Source: Bog-756 sp035534835
GTDB taxonomy: Bacteria; Actinomycetota; Acidimicrobiia; Acidimicrobiales; RAAP-2
Length of the DNA: 22,100 nucleotides
Assembly (NCBI GenBank): GCA_035534835.1
Contig: DATLRE010000086.1
Location: 1 to 22,100 of the forward strand
Reading direction: 5' to 3'
A program made the translations under genes and the position numbers. This document shows positions 1 to 7,868 of this stretch, piece by piece; position 1 is the stretch's first letter, and each line of letters begins with the position of its first letter. The notes beneath the pieces are model-generated. The model was given only the letters and a program-made list of their open reading frames with translations, was not told the DNA's origin and did not search any database.

Positions 1-306
1 CGGGAGCGGCACGTGGGGCAGCGTGAACAGCACGTGCCCGGGGAGCCGGTTGCCGAACACGACCACCAGGACGACCCGGAGCACGATCACCGCCAGCCCC
101 AGCCGGAGGAACACGGCGAGCGAGCGCGACCACGGGGCCGACGTCCTCCGGGCGGCGACCACGAACGCGGCCACACTGCCGATCAGCAGGAGCAGGATCG
201 GGTTGGTGGTACGGGACGCGGCCCCTGCCAGGCAGGCGGCCCACAGCCACCACGCCCCGGGGTGGAGCCCCCGACGACCCGACCGGGCCGGCACGGGGGA
301 CCTCAC
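1..306 (-). CDS. ecfT: EcfT, transmembrane subunit of ECF vitamin transporter (N-terminal part)
   Basis: EcfT (CbiQ family) is the membrane coupling subunit of energy-coupling-factor importers. It links an ATPase pair to a substrate-binding S component. The GTG at 304-306 overlaps the TGA of the upstream gene (GTGA), and 102 codons run off the window edge. The visible part has the usual EcfT start: a short basic leader, then HPGAWWLWAACLAGAASRTT and NPILLLLIG, a hydrophobic helix rich in Ala and Val, a basic turn, a second hydrophobic stretch with LRLGLAVIVLRVVLVVVFGN, and LFTLPHVPLP. This is the layout of actinobacterial EcfT proteins. The C-terminal coupling helices are outside the window. 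The overlap and the riboswitch upstream of the first gene suggest that the cargo is cobalamin. The family call rests on my recognition of the pattern. Confidence 0.85.
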   Translation of the reverse strand, partial: MRSPVPARSGRRGLHPGAWWLWAACLAGAASRTTNPILLLLIGSVAAFVVAARRTSAPWSRSLAVFLRLGLAVIVLRVVLVVVFGNRLPGHVLFTLPHVPLP

Positions 307-1280
307 GGCGTCCGGAGGCGCGTGCGCCACCGGAGCCAGGCGGCCAGGGCGAGACCCGCCACCAGGAGTCCGCCGGCGACAGCCGGCCACGGCCCGGACC
401 CGGGCGCCGCGTGCCGGGTCACGGACGCGACCCCGACCGCCGGTGCCGTCGGGGTGCCGGCGCGCGGCGCCGACGTGGACGGGCCGGACGCCGCGGTCGT
501 CCCCGCGGGACCCGGCGGGTCGGCGGTCCCGTTGCCCGCCGCCGTGGACGTGGGGGTGGCGCCCGGCGTAGGCGCGGCCGGATGCGAACCACCTCCGGCC
601 GCCGGCGGCTCCGATCCTCCGGTCGGGGTGGTCGCGACGGTCGGGGTGGTCGCGACGGTCGTGGTCGTGGTGGGGGTGGGCGGGCAGATGGCGGCGTACT
701 GCGCCGGCGAGCGCGGCGGCGGGTCGTTCGGCCTCCCGGACCCGGGATCCTGGAACCGCCACCCTTCCACGTCGTTCGGGGTCACCGTGGCGAACGCTCC
801 CGTGCTGGCATAGGTCCAGGTGCCCGATCCTCCGGTGAAGTACGACCAGTAGACGTAGCCGCCGGCAACCGTCTGACCGCAGCCCGACGCCGGCGTGCCG
901 TTGATCGAACACAGGAGCCCGCTCGACGCGTAGGTCGGCGGGGCCAGCCCCCGGGACGCCGTGAAGGCCGAGAGGGCGTCGTAGCGACTGTCCGAAGCCG
1001 GGACCGAGACGCAGCCCACCACCAGGTCGGCGGGGGTGCCGCCGAAGTCGAGCACGAAGGCCACGCCGACGTCCCCGGCGGCTCCGGCGACGTCGGCGAA
1101 CGGACGGAGCGCCAGCGGCCCGGCGAGCGCCAGCGCAGCGGTGCCGGCGGCAACGAGCAGCGCGCCACGCACGAGCCGGCGGGCGGACGACGCGGTCCCG
1201 CCCGATCGGTGCCGGCCCGTCTGCGGACGCGGACCGTCCCCTGCGGCTGCGACCGGTGATCGGCGGCGGTTGTGGGGCAT
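303..1280 (-). CDS. Surface protein with transcobalamin-C-like (DUF4430-like) domain, under B12 riboswitch
   Basis: A probable cell-surface cobalamin-binding accessory or S-component-linked protein. ATG at 1280 is preferred (325 residues); an in-frame TTG at 1331 would add 17 residues with no hydrophobic content. Order: basic N-terminus; hydrophobic signal/anchor (residues about 36-58); a DUF4430-like globular domain with YDALSAFTAS, CSINGTPASGCGQ, GGYVYWSYFTGGSGTWTY and a VEGWRFQDP end; a Thr/Pro/Ala/Gly-rich linker of about 110 residues with a VATTPT duplication; a final transmembrane helix (VAGGLLVAGLALAAWL) and a basic tail. DUF4430 resembles the C-terminal domain of transcobalamins, which fits the riboswitch in its leader and the overlapping ecfT. 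Secreted and anchored topology is an inference from the two hydrophobic ends. The exact role (S-component partner or B12-capturing lipid-face protein) cannot be read from the sequence. Confidence 0.75.
   Translation of the reverse strand: MPHNRRRSPVAAAGDGPRPQTGRHRSGGTASSARRLVRGALLVAAGTAALALAGPLALRPFADVAGAAGDVGVAFVLDFGGTPADLVVGCVSVPASDSRYDALSAFTASRGLAPPTYASSGLLCSINGTPASGCGQTVAGGYVYWSYFTGGSGTWTYASTGAFATVTPNDVEGWRFQDPGSGRPNDPPPRSPAQYAAICPPTPTTTTTVATTPTVATTPTGGSEPPAAGGGSHPAAPTPGATPTSTAAGNGTADPPGPAGTTAASGPSTSAPRAGTPTAPAVGVASVTRHAAPGSGPWPAVAGGLLVAGLALAAWLRWRTRLRTP
621..656 (-). repeat. Two perfect 18-bp tandem copies in the linker of the B12-operon surface protein
   Basis: The 18-bp unit ggtcggggtggtcgcgac occurs twice without mismatch (621-638 and 639-656), followed by a degenerate third start. 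It encodes the Thr/Pro/Val-rich VATTPT stretch of the linker. In-frame tandem duplication of this kind lengthens or shortens a low-complexity spacer. Confidence 0.85.
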
Positions 1281-1381
1281 GGGGGCCTGCTCGCTTCCGG
1301 GCCTCGACCCGGGAGCACCGGGTGGCCGCAACGCCCCGATGACCGAGTCCGTGCCGTAATTCTCGACGGTTGGGACTCATC

Positions 1382-1512
1382 AAGCACCCGGGCGGTATCC
1401 CGACTCGCCGCACCCCGGAGGACGATCGCGGTGATCGCCGTGGAGCTGCGGCCTACGGTTGCGGACCAGCGCCGGATTCCGACCGGCTTCCCCGCCCGAG
1501 GGCTTCATGCTT
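1382..1512 (-). promoter_or_regulatory. Cobalamin (adenosylcobalamin) riboswitch
   Basis: Read on the minus strand, the core has the conserved cobalamin-aptamer blocks in order: GGGGAAgCCGGT, then GGAATCCGGCGCTGGTCCG and CAACCGT (about 1490-1455), then the B12 box AGTCGGGATACCGCCC (about 1407-1391), close to the consensus AGYCAGGAGACCTGCC. The outer helix P1 can form between AAGCA (1512-1508) and TGCTT (1386-1382). At about 131 nt it is a compact version. A possible -10 box at 1521-1526 would start transcription almost exactly at the aptamer 5' end. The 100 nt between aptamer and ATG holds an IR (GAGTCC/GGACTC) and a CCGGG/CCCGG hairpin near the start codon, which could be the expression platform. 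Known action: repression of B12 uptake genes when cobalamin is plentiful. Confidence 0.9.
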
Positions 1513-1520
1513 CAGGCCCG

Positions 1521-1526
1521 ACCCTA
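1521..1526 (-). promoter_or_regulatory. -10 box TAGGGT for the B12 riboswitch transcript
   Basis: TAGGGT on the minus strand fits the actinobacterial TANNNT box and would give a start near 1514, directly before the aptamer helix P1 at 1512. The same hexamer precedes glycerate kinase and the membrane-protein gene in this window. No convincing -35 box is seen. Confidence 0.5.
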
Positions 1527-1555
1527 CCATCCGGACCCCCGGCGTTCCCGGGCCC

Positions 1556-1579
1556 GCCCGACGGCGGGCACCGTCGGGC
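1556..1579 (-). terminator. Hairpin terminator after glycerate kinase
   Basis: A perfect 9-bp inverted repeat (GCCCGACGG / CCGTCGGGC, loop of 6) starts 30 bp past the glycerate kinase stop and sits before the riboswitch promoter. There is no T tract, which is common in very GC-rich genomes. It would insulate the B12 operon from the pentose operon. Confidence 0.6.
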
Positions 1580-1609
1580 CACCGACCCCGGACGGCCGCC
1601 CGGCGTGGC

Positions 1610-2635
1610 TCACCCCGGAGCCGGCCCGAGCCATGCGGCCGTCGCCTCGCCCACGCACGCCACCGTGTCGCCCCAGGCGCGCTCGGCACCGAACCGCTCG
1701 ACCAGCGAGACGACCGTGCACCCGGCGCCCTCCACCCGCGCCGCCGCGTCCGCGGTGGCCCGACCGACAACGACCAGGGTGGCGAGCCCCCGGGCCCGGG
1801 AATCCCCGACGACCCCGCCCACCACCTTCCCGGCGAACGAGCCGGCGTCGAGCGCCCCTTCCCCCGTCAGCACCCGGTCGGCCCCGGCGAGCGCGTCGTC
1901 GAGTCCGACGAGTCGCGCCACGAGCCGGTATCCGGACCGCAGTCGACCGCCGAGCACCACGACCGCGCCACCCGCGCCGCCGGCCGCGCCGGAACCGGGG
2001 ACGGCCCGGACGTCCGTGCCGAGGTCCCGGGCCCACGCCTCGGCCTGGCGCTCGAGCCGGCGGGTGAGCGTCGCCACGTCGTCGGGACCCGCGCCCTTCT
2101 GCGGCCCGAACAGCGCGGCGGCGTCGAGGTAGGCGGTGTCGACGTCGCACGCCCCGACGAGGTCCACGCCGGCGAGTCCGCCGGCCTCCACCACCGCCTC
2201 CCACATGCCCCGACCGCCGTCCGTCGTGGCCGATCCCCCCAGGCCGAGGACGACCGTGCCGCCCGGTCCCACGGCGCGGGCCGCGGCGACCAGCAGTTCG
2301 CCCGTTCCCTTCGACGTGGCCCGGAGCGGGTCGTTCCGCTCGGGGCCGCCGGCCAGACCGAGTCCCGAGGCCCGGGCCATCTCGACCACGGCCACCCCGT
2401 CGCCGCGACGCCACTCGGCCGCCACCGGCGTCCCGTCCGGTCCGGCCACCGTGGTGACGACCGGCTCGGGACAGAGCCCGGCACAGGCATCGAGCAGCCC
2501 CTCGCCGCCGTCGGACATCGGCAGGCGGACGCCGTCCCATCCGAGGTCGCCGGCGGCGGCCGCCATCGCCCCGGCGACGTCCGCGGCCGTGGCGGTCCCC
2601 CGGAACTTGTCCGGAGCGAGGACGACCCGGGGCAT
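1610..2635 (-). CDS. Glycerate kinase (GarK/GlxK family)
   Basis: ATP-dependent phosphorylation of D-glycerate, normally to 2-phosphoglycerate in this family (GarK/GlxK), feeding glyoxylate or sugar-acid breakdown into glycolysis. 341 residues against about 370-380 for the family. Visible marks: the N-terminal VVLAPDKFRGTATAADVA (family APDSFKG-type start), LPMSDGGEGLLDA near residue 40, a Gly-rich stretch ARAVGPGGTVVLGLGGSATT with DGGRGMWEA, FGPQKGAGPDDV, and VLTGEGALDAGSFAGKVVGG near residue 240. The ATG at 2635 is fixed by a TAGGGT box exactly 6 nt upstream, so the mRNA is probably leaderless. It lies 9 bp after xylB and may also be read with it. Its link to xylose use is not obvious; it may serve a sugar-acid side path. 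Confidence 0.88.
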   Translation of the reverse strand: MPRVVLAPDKFRGTATAADVAGAMAAAAGDLGWDGVRLPMSDGGEGLLDACAGLCPEPVVTTVAGPDGTPVAAEWRRGDGVAVVEMARASGLGLAGGPERNDPLRATSKGTGELLVAAARAVGPGGTVVLGLGGSATTDGGRGMWEAVVEAGGLAGVDLVGACDVDTAYLDAAALFGPQKGAGPDDVATLTRRLERQAEAWARDLGTDVRAVPGSGAAGGAGGAVVVLGGRLRSGYRLVARLVGLDDALAGADRVLTGEGALDAGSFAGKVVGGVVGDSRARGLATLVVVGRATADAAARVEGAGCTVVSLVERFGAERAWGDTVACVGEATAAWLGPAPG

Positions 2636-2641
2636 TCCGGG

Positions 2642-2647
2642 ACCCTA
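2642..2647 (-). promoter_or_regulatory. Leaderless -10 box TAGGGT of glycerate kinase
   Basis: TAGGGT lies on the minus strand with 6 nt before the ATG at 2635. It overlaps the TAG stop codon of xylB (2645-2647), so stop codon and promoter share bases. Confidence 0.6.
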
Positions 2648-4144
2648 CCGGGCACCGGACCCTCGGTCCGCCCCCGGTGCCACGCCAGCCGTCGGGGCCG
2701 GTTGCGACCCGGCCCGGAGTGCGGCGTAGGCGTCCCGCACGGCGGCGGCGTCCACCGACCCGTCGGGCTCGACCGTCGACCCCCCACCGAGCCCCCATGC
2801 CGTCTGGACCTCGTCGAGCGGACGTCCGGTGAGGACGGCCGCCGCCTGGACCGCGGCCCCGGTGGCGACCGCCTCGTCGAGGTCGGACACGAGCACCGGC
2901 CGTCCCGACAGGTCGGCCAGCACCCGGCGGAAGGCCGGGGAGCGGGCACCTCCACCCGCCAGCAGCAGCGGCCCCTCCTCGGCCGGCACCACCGCGGCCA
3001 GCGCGTCGAGCGCGTCGAGCAGCCCGCACACCACCCCTTCGACCGCGGCCCGGGCCAGGTCCTCGCGGGTCACCTCCGACCGGAGGCCGGCGAGCACGCC
3101 GGTGGCCGCCGGCCGGTCCGGGGTGCGCTCCCCGTCGAAGTACGGCAGGAGGGTGGTGCCGGACGCCCCGGAGGGGCCGGCGAACGCCAACGCGTCGAGC
3201 CCCTCGTCCGTCACCCCGAGCAGCCGGGCCACGGCACCGGTCACCCGGGTGGCGTTGAGCGTGCAGACCAGCGGGAGGAACCCGCCGGCGGCGTCGGCGA
3301 AGCCGTCCACCGTGCCCGTCGGGTCCGCGCTCGGGCCGGCACTCCGGGCGAACACGGTGCCCGAGGTGCCGATCGAGATGGCGACCCGCCCGGGGGCGAG
3401 CCCGAGTCCGAGTGCTGCCGCCATGTTGTCGCCCGTCCCGGGTCCCACCAGCCCGGTGCGGCCGATGTCGAGCGCGGCCGCACCCGCCGCACCCAGCGGA
3501 CCTGCGGCCTCCGTCGGCCCCAGCACCGCGGGCAGGCGTGCCGCCCAGTCCCCGGGTCCGACCACCTCCTCCAGCAGCCCGGGAAGCCAGGCACCCCCCG
3601 CGGGGTCGAAGTACCCGGTACCCGAGGCGTCACCCCGGTCCGTGACCATCCTTCCGGTCAGGCGGTAGGTCAGGTAGTCGTGCGGCAGCAGCACCGAACG
3701 CACCGCCCGGGCGGTGCCGGGCTCGTGCCGGGCCAGCCACGCCAGCTTGGTGACCGTGAACGCCGCCACGGGGACCGACCCGGTGCGCGTCGCCCACTCC
3801 CCCGCCCCGAGGCCTGCCACCATGGCCGCGGCCTCGGGAGCGGACTCGGTGTCGTTCCACAGTTTGGCGGCGCGGAGGGGCCGACCCGCGCCGTCCAGGA
3901 CGACCATGCCGTGCTGCTGGGCCGCCACCGACACCGCGGCCACGTCGTGGGTGCCGTCCGCCGTCGCCTCGGCCGCCGCCGACCGCAGCGCCTCCCACCA
4001 TGCCTCGGGGTCCTGCTCGGAGCACGGCGGGTGGACCGCCGGGTGGGGCGCCCGGGCAGCTCCGACCAGCGTGCCGTCGTCGGCGTCCCGCAGCTCGACC
4101 TTCGTCGACTGGGTGGAGCTGTCCACCCCGAGGACGAGCGGCAT
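2645..4144 (-). CDS. xylB: Xylulokinase (FGGY family)
   Basis: Phosphorylates D-xylulose to xylulose 5-phosphate for the pentose phosphate pathway. 499 residues, the usual FGGY length. N-terminal actin-like ATPase domain starts LVLGVDSSTQSTKVELRD. Further family marks: VAAVSVAAQQHGMVVLD, LWNDTESAPEAA, LLPHDYLTYRLTG followed by TDRGDASGTGYFDP, GTGDNMAAALGLGL, the phosphate-loop-like AISIGTSGTVFA, and in the C-terminal domain LLLAGGGARSPAFRRVLADL with EAVATGAAVQAAAV. The ATG at 4144 follows a GGGAG ribosome site by about 8 nt. It is 34 bp downstream of the GH3 gene and in the same direction as xylA, which supports xylulose rather than another FGGY sugar. Confidence 0.93.
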   Translation of the reverse strand: MPLVLGVDSSTQSTKVELRDADDGTLVGAARAPHPAVHPPCSEQDPEAWWEALRSAAAEATADGTHDVAAVSVAAQQHGMVVLDGAGRPLRAAKLWNDTESAPEAAAMVAGLGAGEWATRTGSVPVAAFTVTKLAWLARHEPGTARAVRSVLLPHDYLTYRLTGRMVTDRGDASGTGYFDPAGGAWLPGLLEEVVGPGDWAARLPAVLGPTEAAGPLGAAGAAALDIGRTGLVGPGTGDNMAAALGLGLAPGRVAISIGTSGTVFARSAGPSADPTGTVDGFADAAGGFLPLVCTLNATRVTGAVARLLGVTDEGLDALAFAGPSGASGTTLLPYFDGERTPDRPAATGVLAGLRSEVTREDLARAAVEGVVCGLLDALDALAAVVPAEEGPLLLAGGGARSPAFRRVLADLSGRPVLVSDLDEAVATGAAVQAAAVLTGRPLDEVQTAWGLGGGSTVEPDGSVDAAAVRDAYAALRAGSQPAPTAGVAPGADRGSGAR

Positions 4145-4178
4145 GCTCAGCGCTCCCGGCGGGCCGCGGCCACGCAGC

Positions 4179-6419
4179 TCACCCGGAGGCCGGCAGGTCG
4201 ACCGCCCCCGACGCGACCGGGGTGCCGGCGTCGGTACCCACCTCGACGGTGTAGCGTCCCGGCTCCTGGTACCAGGAGCCGGGGCGCCGCACGGCCAGGG
4301 TGGCCAGGTCGAAGGGGACGGTCACCCGGACCCGGGCCCGGGCCTCCACCGCCACCCGGCGGAAGCCGACGAGCCGGCGTGGCGGCCGGTCCACCTCCGA
4401 CCCCGGCAGTCCGGCAAAGGCGAACACCACCGTCGACCCGGCCCGGTCACCGGCGTTCGCCACCGAGACCTCGACCGAACCCGTGGTTGCACCCGGCGCG
4501 TCGAGGTCCAGGCGGAAGGACCCGGGGTCCAGGGCGAGCGTGGTGTAGCCCAGTCCTGCGCCGAAGGGCCGGTGGGGGACCACACCGTCGCGGTCGAGCT
4601 TCCACTGACCGTGGAAGAGGTCGTAGACGACGGCGTCGGCATCCGGGTCCCAGGGGACGAGGTCGGCCTCGTCGTGCACCAGCGCGAACGGGAGGCGCCC
4701 ACCGGGCTCCCGCGCCCCGGTGAGGACATCGCCGAAGGCGCGCCCGCCCTCCATCCCCGGGTACCAGACCTGCAGCGTGGCCGGCACCGTGTCGAGCCAC
4801 GGCATGACCACCGCCGAGCCGCCCATGACCGCCACCACGGTGTGCTCGCACACGGCAGCGGTGTCCCGGACCAGTGCCTCGTCCTCCTCGGACAGCCGGA
4901 GGGAGCGGCGGTCGCCACCCGGGGCGAACGTCGCCCGGTCCGGTGCCCCGCCGGCCGGTCCGTCGGGACCGTCCGTGGCCACGGGCGGGACCGGCGCGAC
5001 CGGTCGGGACGACACGTCGACGTCGGGTCCCGCGTCCTCCGGCCCGGGCGGGTCGGGCGCAGGAGGGAACATCGTCATCATCGACTCGCTGGTCCCGACG
5101 TCGATGAACTCGCCTTCGTCGTCCTTCGTGCACCCGACCACGACCACCGCGAGATCGGCACCGGTGGCGAGCGAGGCGTCCGAATCGTGGTGCACGACGT
5201 CCGCCGACGGGAACGCCGACCGGACACCGTCGAGCAACGTGGACACCTCGGGCGGATGGACATCGCTCGACCCGCCGTCGCCCAGGTTGGGGACCGCCGC
5301 CAGACGGCCGAGGACGACCACCCGCCCCGGACCCGGTGCCACCGGCAGGAGCCCGCCCTCGTTGCGCAGGAGGACCATCGATGCTGCGGCCGCCTCCCGG
5401 GCCAGCGCCCGGTGGTCCGGGGCGGCGAGGACCGAGGGCTCCGGCGCCGGGCCGAACACGCCGTCGAACCGGAGGAGCGTCGCCACGGTGGCGGTCACCC
5501 GGGCCTCGACCTCGGCCATCGGCAGCCGACCCGAGGCGACGGCCCCGGGCAGGTGCTGGGCCCGCTGCTGGCGGAAGGGCATCTCGATCTCGAGCCCGGC
5601 CGTCACCGAACGGACCGGGTCGTGCAGTCCGGCGATGAAGTCGGACGTCACGAACCCGTCCCACCCCCACTCGGTGCGCAGGACGTCGGTGAGCAGCACG
5701 CGGTTCTCGCCGCACCAGTCCCCGTTGACCGAGTTGTAGGCGGACATCACCGACGCCACACCCTCGGCGGCCACCCGGCGGAAGTGGGGCAGGTAGACCT
5801 CGTGCAGCGCCCGTTCGTCCACCGTGACGTCGACACGGAACCGGGCCTCCTCCATCGAGTTGCAGGCGAAGTGCTTCATGCACGCCAGCACGCGGGTCTG
5901 GAGCCCCCGGGTGAGCGCGGCGGCCATCTCCCCCACATGGTGCGGGTCCTCGCCGTAGGTCTCCTGGGCCCGGCCCCACCCCGGGTGTCGCAGCAGGTTC
6001 ATGCACACGGCACCCGTGTACGTGGCCCCCATGGCCCGGAGCTCGGTTCCGATGACCCGGCCGATCCGCTCCTCGAGTTCCGGGTCGAAGGTCGCCCCGC
6101 GGGCCATCGACACCGGGAAGCACGTGGCCGGGCCGATCACGCAGCCCCGCGGTCCGTCGGCGAAGTGGATCCCGGGGATGCCGAGCCGCTCGACGACGGC
6201 CGCGGGCCACGGGTGCCCGTGGTACCCGCCGGCGACCATGTCGACGATGCCCGGCCAGAACTCGGTGTCCCCGTCGAGGGAGCCGAGCTTCTCGTCGTCG
6301 GTCATGGCCGACACCAGGGCGCGGGCCTCCGCGTGGTGGTCGGCACCGTCCCGGACGCGGGCGGCGGCGGCGGCGAACGCCGTGGGGTCGGCCGGCGGAC
6401 CCGCGGCCGACGCCGTCAC
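4179..6419 (-). CDS. Glycoside hydrolase family 3 beta-glycosidase (beta-glucosidase/xylosidase type)
   Basis: Retaining beta-glycosidase acting on non-reducing ends of oligosaccharides or glycosides. 746 residues. The GH3 N-terminal barrel carries HFADGPRGC, QETYGEDPHH, the substrate-binding KHF (182-184) and the nucleophile motif FVTSDF (Asp260). The GH3 C-terminal domain follows from about residue 330 (AAASMVLLRNEGGLLPV), then a fibronectin III-like end with GYTTLALDPGSFRLDL and RRLVGFRRVAVEA. No signal peptide is visible, so it should act in the cytoplasm on imported substrate. The GTG at 6419 overlaps the xylA stop (GTGA), giving tight coupling. Its position between xylA and xylB suggests xylosides as substrate, but GH3 specificity cannot be fixed from sequence. 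Confidence 0.88.
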   Translation of the reverse strand: MTASAAGPPADPTAFAAAAARVRDGADHHAEARALVSAMTDDEKLGSLDGDTEFWPGIVDMVAGGYHGHPWPAAVVERLGIPGIHFADGPRGCVIGPATCFPVSMARGATFDPELEERIGRVIGTELRAMGATYTGAVCMNLLRHPGWGRAQETYGEDPHHVGEMAAALTRGLQTRVLACMKHFACNSMEEARFRVDVTVDERALHEVYLPHFRRVAAEGVASVMSAYNSVNGDWCGENRVLLTDVLRTEWGWDGFVTSDFIAGLHDPVRSVTAGLEIEMPFRQQRAQHLPGAVASGRLPMAEVEARVTATVATLLRFDGVFGPAPEPSVLAAPDHRALAREAAAASMVLLRNEGGLLPVAPGPGRVVVLGRLAAVPNLGDGGSSDVHPPEVSTLLDGVRSAFPSADVVHHDSDASLATGADLAVVVVGCTKDDEGEFIDVGTSESMMTMFPPAPDPPGPEDAGPDVDVSSRPVAPVPPVATDGPDGPAGGAPDRATFAPGGDRRSLRLSEEDEALVRDTAAVCEHTVVAVMGGSAVVMPWLDTVPATLQVWYPGMEGGRAFGDVLTGAREPGGRLPFALVHDEADLVPWDPDADAVVYDLFHGQWKLDRDGVVPHRPFGAGLGYTTLALDPGSFRLDLDAPGATTGSVEVSVANAGDRAGSTVVFAFAGLPGSEVDRPPRRLVGFRRVAVEARARVRVTVPFDLATLAVRRPGSWYQEPGRYTVEVGTDAGTPVASGAVDLPASG

Positions 6420-7753
6420 CGGACCCCCTCGACGTGCCGGTTCACCAGGTTCTCGAGCAGCTCCTGGCGACCCGACACGGGCGTCGGGTCGAGGTCCAGG
6501 TCCCGGACGAGGCGATGGAGGTCGGCGAGCGTCGTACCACCGTCCAGGATGCCCGCGCCCAGCGTCCCTGCCCAGCCGGCATAGCGCGCCGCCCGCCGGT
6601 CGGCGAGCTCGCCCGACTCCATCAGCGACGCCGCCGCCAGCAGAGCCCGGGCCATCGTGTCGATGGCCCCGACGTGCCCGTGGAACAGGTCGTCACGGGC
6701 CACCGACTGGCGGCGCAGCTTCGTGTCGAAGTTGACCCCCCCGGTGGTGAACCCGCCCCCGGCCAGGATCTCGTACAGGGCCAGTGTGCACTCCTCCACC
6801 GAGTTGGGGAACTGGTCGGTGTCCCAACCGTTCTGGGCATCACCCCGGTTGGCGTCGATCGAACCGAGGACCCCGGCGGCCACGGCGGTCGCCACTTCGT
6901 GGTGGAAGCTGTGCCCGGCGAGGGTGGCGTGGTTGGCCTCCAGATTGACCCGGACCTCGTCCTCGAGCCCGTGCCGGGCCAGGAACCCGGCCACGGTGGC
7001 GACGTCGTGGTCGTACTGGTGCTTGGCCGGCTCCGCCGGCTTGGGCTCGATCAGGATCGACCCGGTGAACCCGATCCGGTGCTTGTGCTCGACGACCAGG
7101 TGGAGGAAGCGTGCGAGCTGGGTCTCCTCGCGCGCGAGGTCGGTGTTGAGCAGCGTGTCGTACCCCTCGCGTCCGCCCCAGAGCACGTAGTTGGCCCCGC
7201 CCATCCGGTGGGTCGCCTCGAGCACGTGGCAGACCTGGGCTGCCGCCACGGCGAACACCTCCGGATCGGGATTGGTCGCCGCGCCCGCCGCGTAGCGCGG
7301 ATGGCCGAAGAGGTTGGCCGTGCCCCACAAGAGCCGGACCCCGGTGCGCTCCATGTGCGCGAGCGCCTCGTCGACCATGGCGTCGAGCCGGGAACAGGAC
7401 TCGGCGAACGTGTCCCCGGCCGGGGCGATGTCCCGGTCGTGGAAGGTGAAGAACGGGGTGCCGAGTTTGGTGAAGAACTCGAACGCCGCCGCCATCTTCT
7501 GCCGGGCCGCCGCCATCGGCTCCCACCCGGGCGAGTTCCATGGCCGGTCGAGGGTGCCTTCCCCGAAGACGTCGGCACCGGGCCATACGAAGCTGTGCCA
7601 GTAGCAGACGGCCATCCGGAGGTGGTCCTCCATCCGCCGACCGGCCACCACCCGGTCGGCGTCGTACCACCGGTAGGCCAGCGGGTCGTCGCTGTCCGGC
7701 CCCGCGTAGCGCACCGGGCCGACCCCCTCGAAGAACTCGGCGGGGCCGGTCAC
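6416..7753 (-). CDS. xylA: Xylose isomerase, long (E. coli-type) class
   Basis: Interconverts D-xylose and D-xylulose with two divalent metal ions in a TIM barrel. 445 residues, close to the long class (about 440). Signatures: FFTFHDRDIAP with the catalytic His105, RLLWGTANLFGHPRY, YVLWGGREGYDTLLNTD, SILIEPKPAEPAKHQYDHD, VNLEANHATLAGHSFHHE, and IDANRGDAQNGWDTDQFP with metal ligands; then GGVNFDTKLRRQS. Start is GTG at 7753. A CAGGGT box at 7764-7769 would leave a leader of only a few bases. First gene of the operon xylA-GH3-xylB; its stop overlaps the GH3 start. Regulation is unknown: no xylose repressor gene or clear operator is visible in the 115 bp that separate it from the divergent membrane-protein gene. 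Confidence 0.95.
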   Translation of the reverse strand: MTGPAEFFEGVGPVRYAGPDSDDPLAYRWYDADRVVAGRRMEDHLRMAVCYWHSFVWPGADVFGEGTLDRPWNSPGWEPMAAARQKMAAAFEFFTKLGTPFFTFHDRDIAPAGDTFAESCSRLDAMVDEALAHMERTGVRLLWGTANLFGHPRYAAGAATNPDPEVFAVAAAQVCHVLEATHRMGGANYVLWGGREGYDTLLNTDLAREETQLARFLHLVVEHKHRIGFTGSILIEPKPAEPAKHQYDHDVATVAGFLARHGLEDEVRVNLEANHATLAGHSFHHEVATAVAAGVLGSIDANRGDAQNGWDTDQFPNSVEECTLALYEILAGGGFTTGGVNFDTKLRRQSVARDDLFHGHVGAIDTMARALLAAASLMESGELADRRAARYAGWAGTLGAGILDGGTTLADLHRLVRDLDLDPTPVSGRQELLENLVNRHVEGVR

Positions 7754-7855
7754 GTCCCGGCCGACCCTGTTCGCAGGCTGCGCACCCTGGCATCATCGCG
7801 TCGGGCTCACGCCGGCGCCACTGCCCGGGTCGGGCTCGAGCCCGGGGCCGGTGTG

Positions 7856-7861
7856 TAGGGT
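7856..7861 (+). promoter_or_regulatory. Leaderless -10 box TAGGGT of the membrane-protein gene
   Basis: TAGGGT is followed by 7 nt and the ATG at 7869, the layout of a leaderless actinobacterial gene. It favours ATG 7869 over the in-frame GTG at 7851, which would lie upstream of the transcript start. Confidence 0.55.
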
Positions 7862-7868
7862 CGCGCCG

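Noticed and set aside
1370..4723. A 1117-codon plus-strand frame opposite glycerate kinase, xylB and part of the GH3 gene
   Set aside because: It is an antisense shadow of three well-recognised enzymes; its composition is Arg/Gly/Pro-rich without any domain.
3714..7858. Long plus-strand frames (956 and 474 codons) opposite the GH3 gene and xylA
   Set aside because: They mirror the codon structure of the minus-strand genes and have no motifs or start sites.
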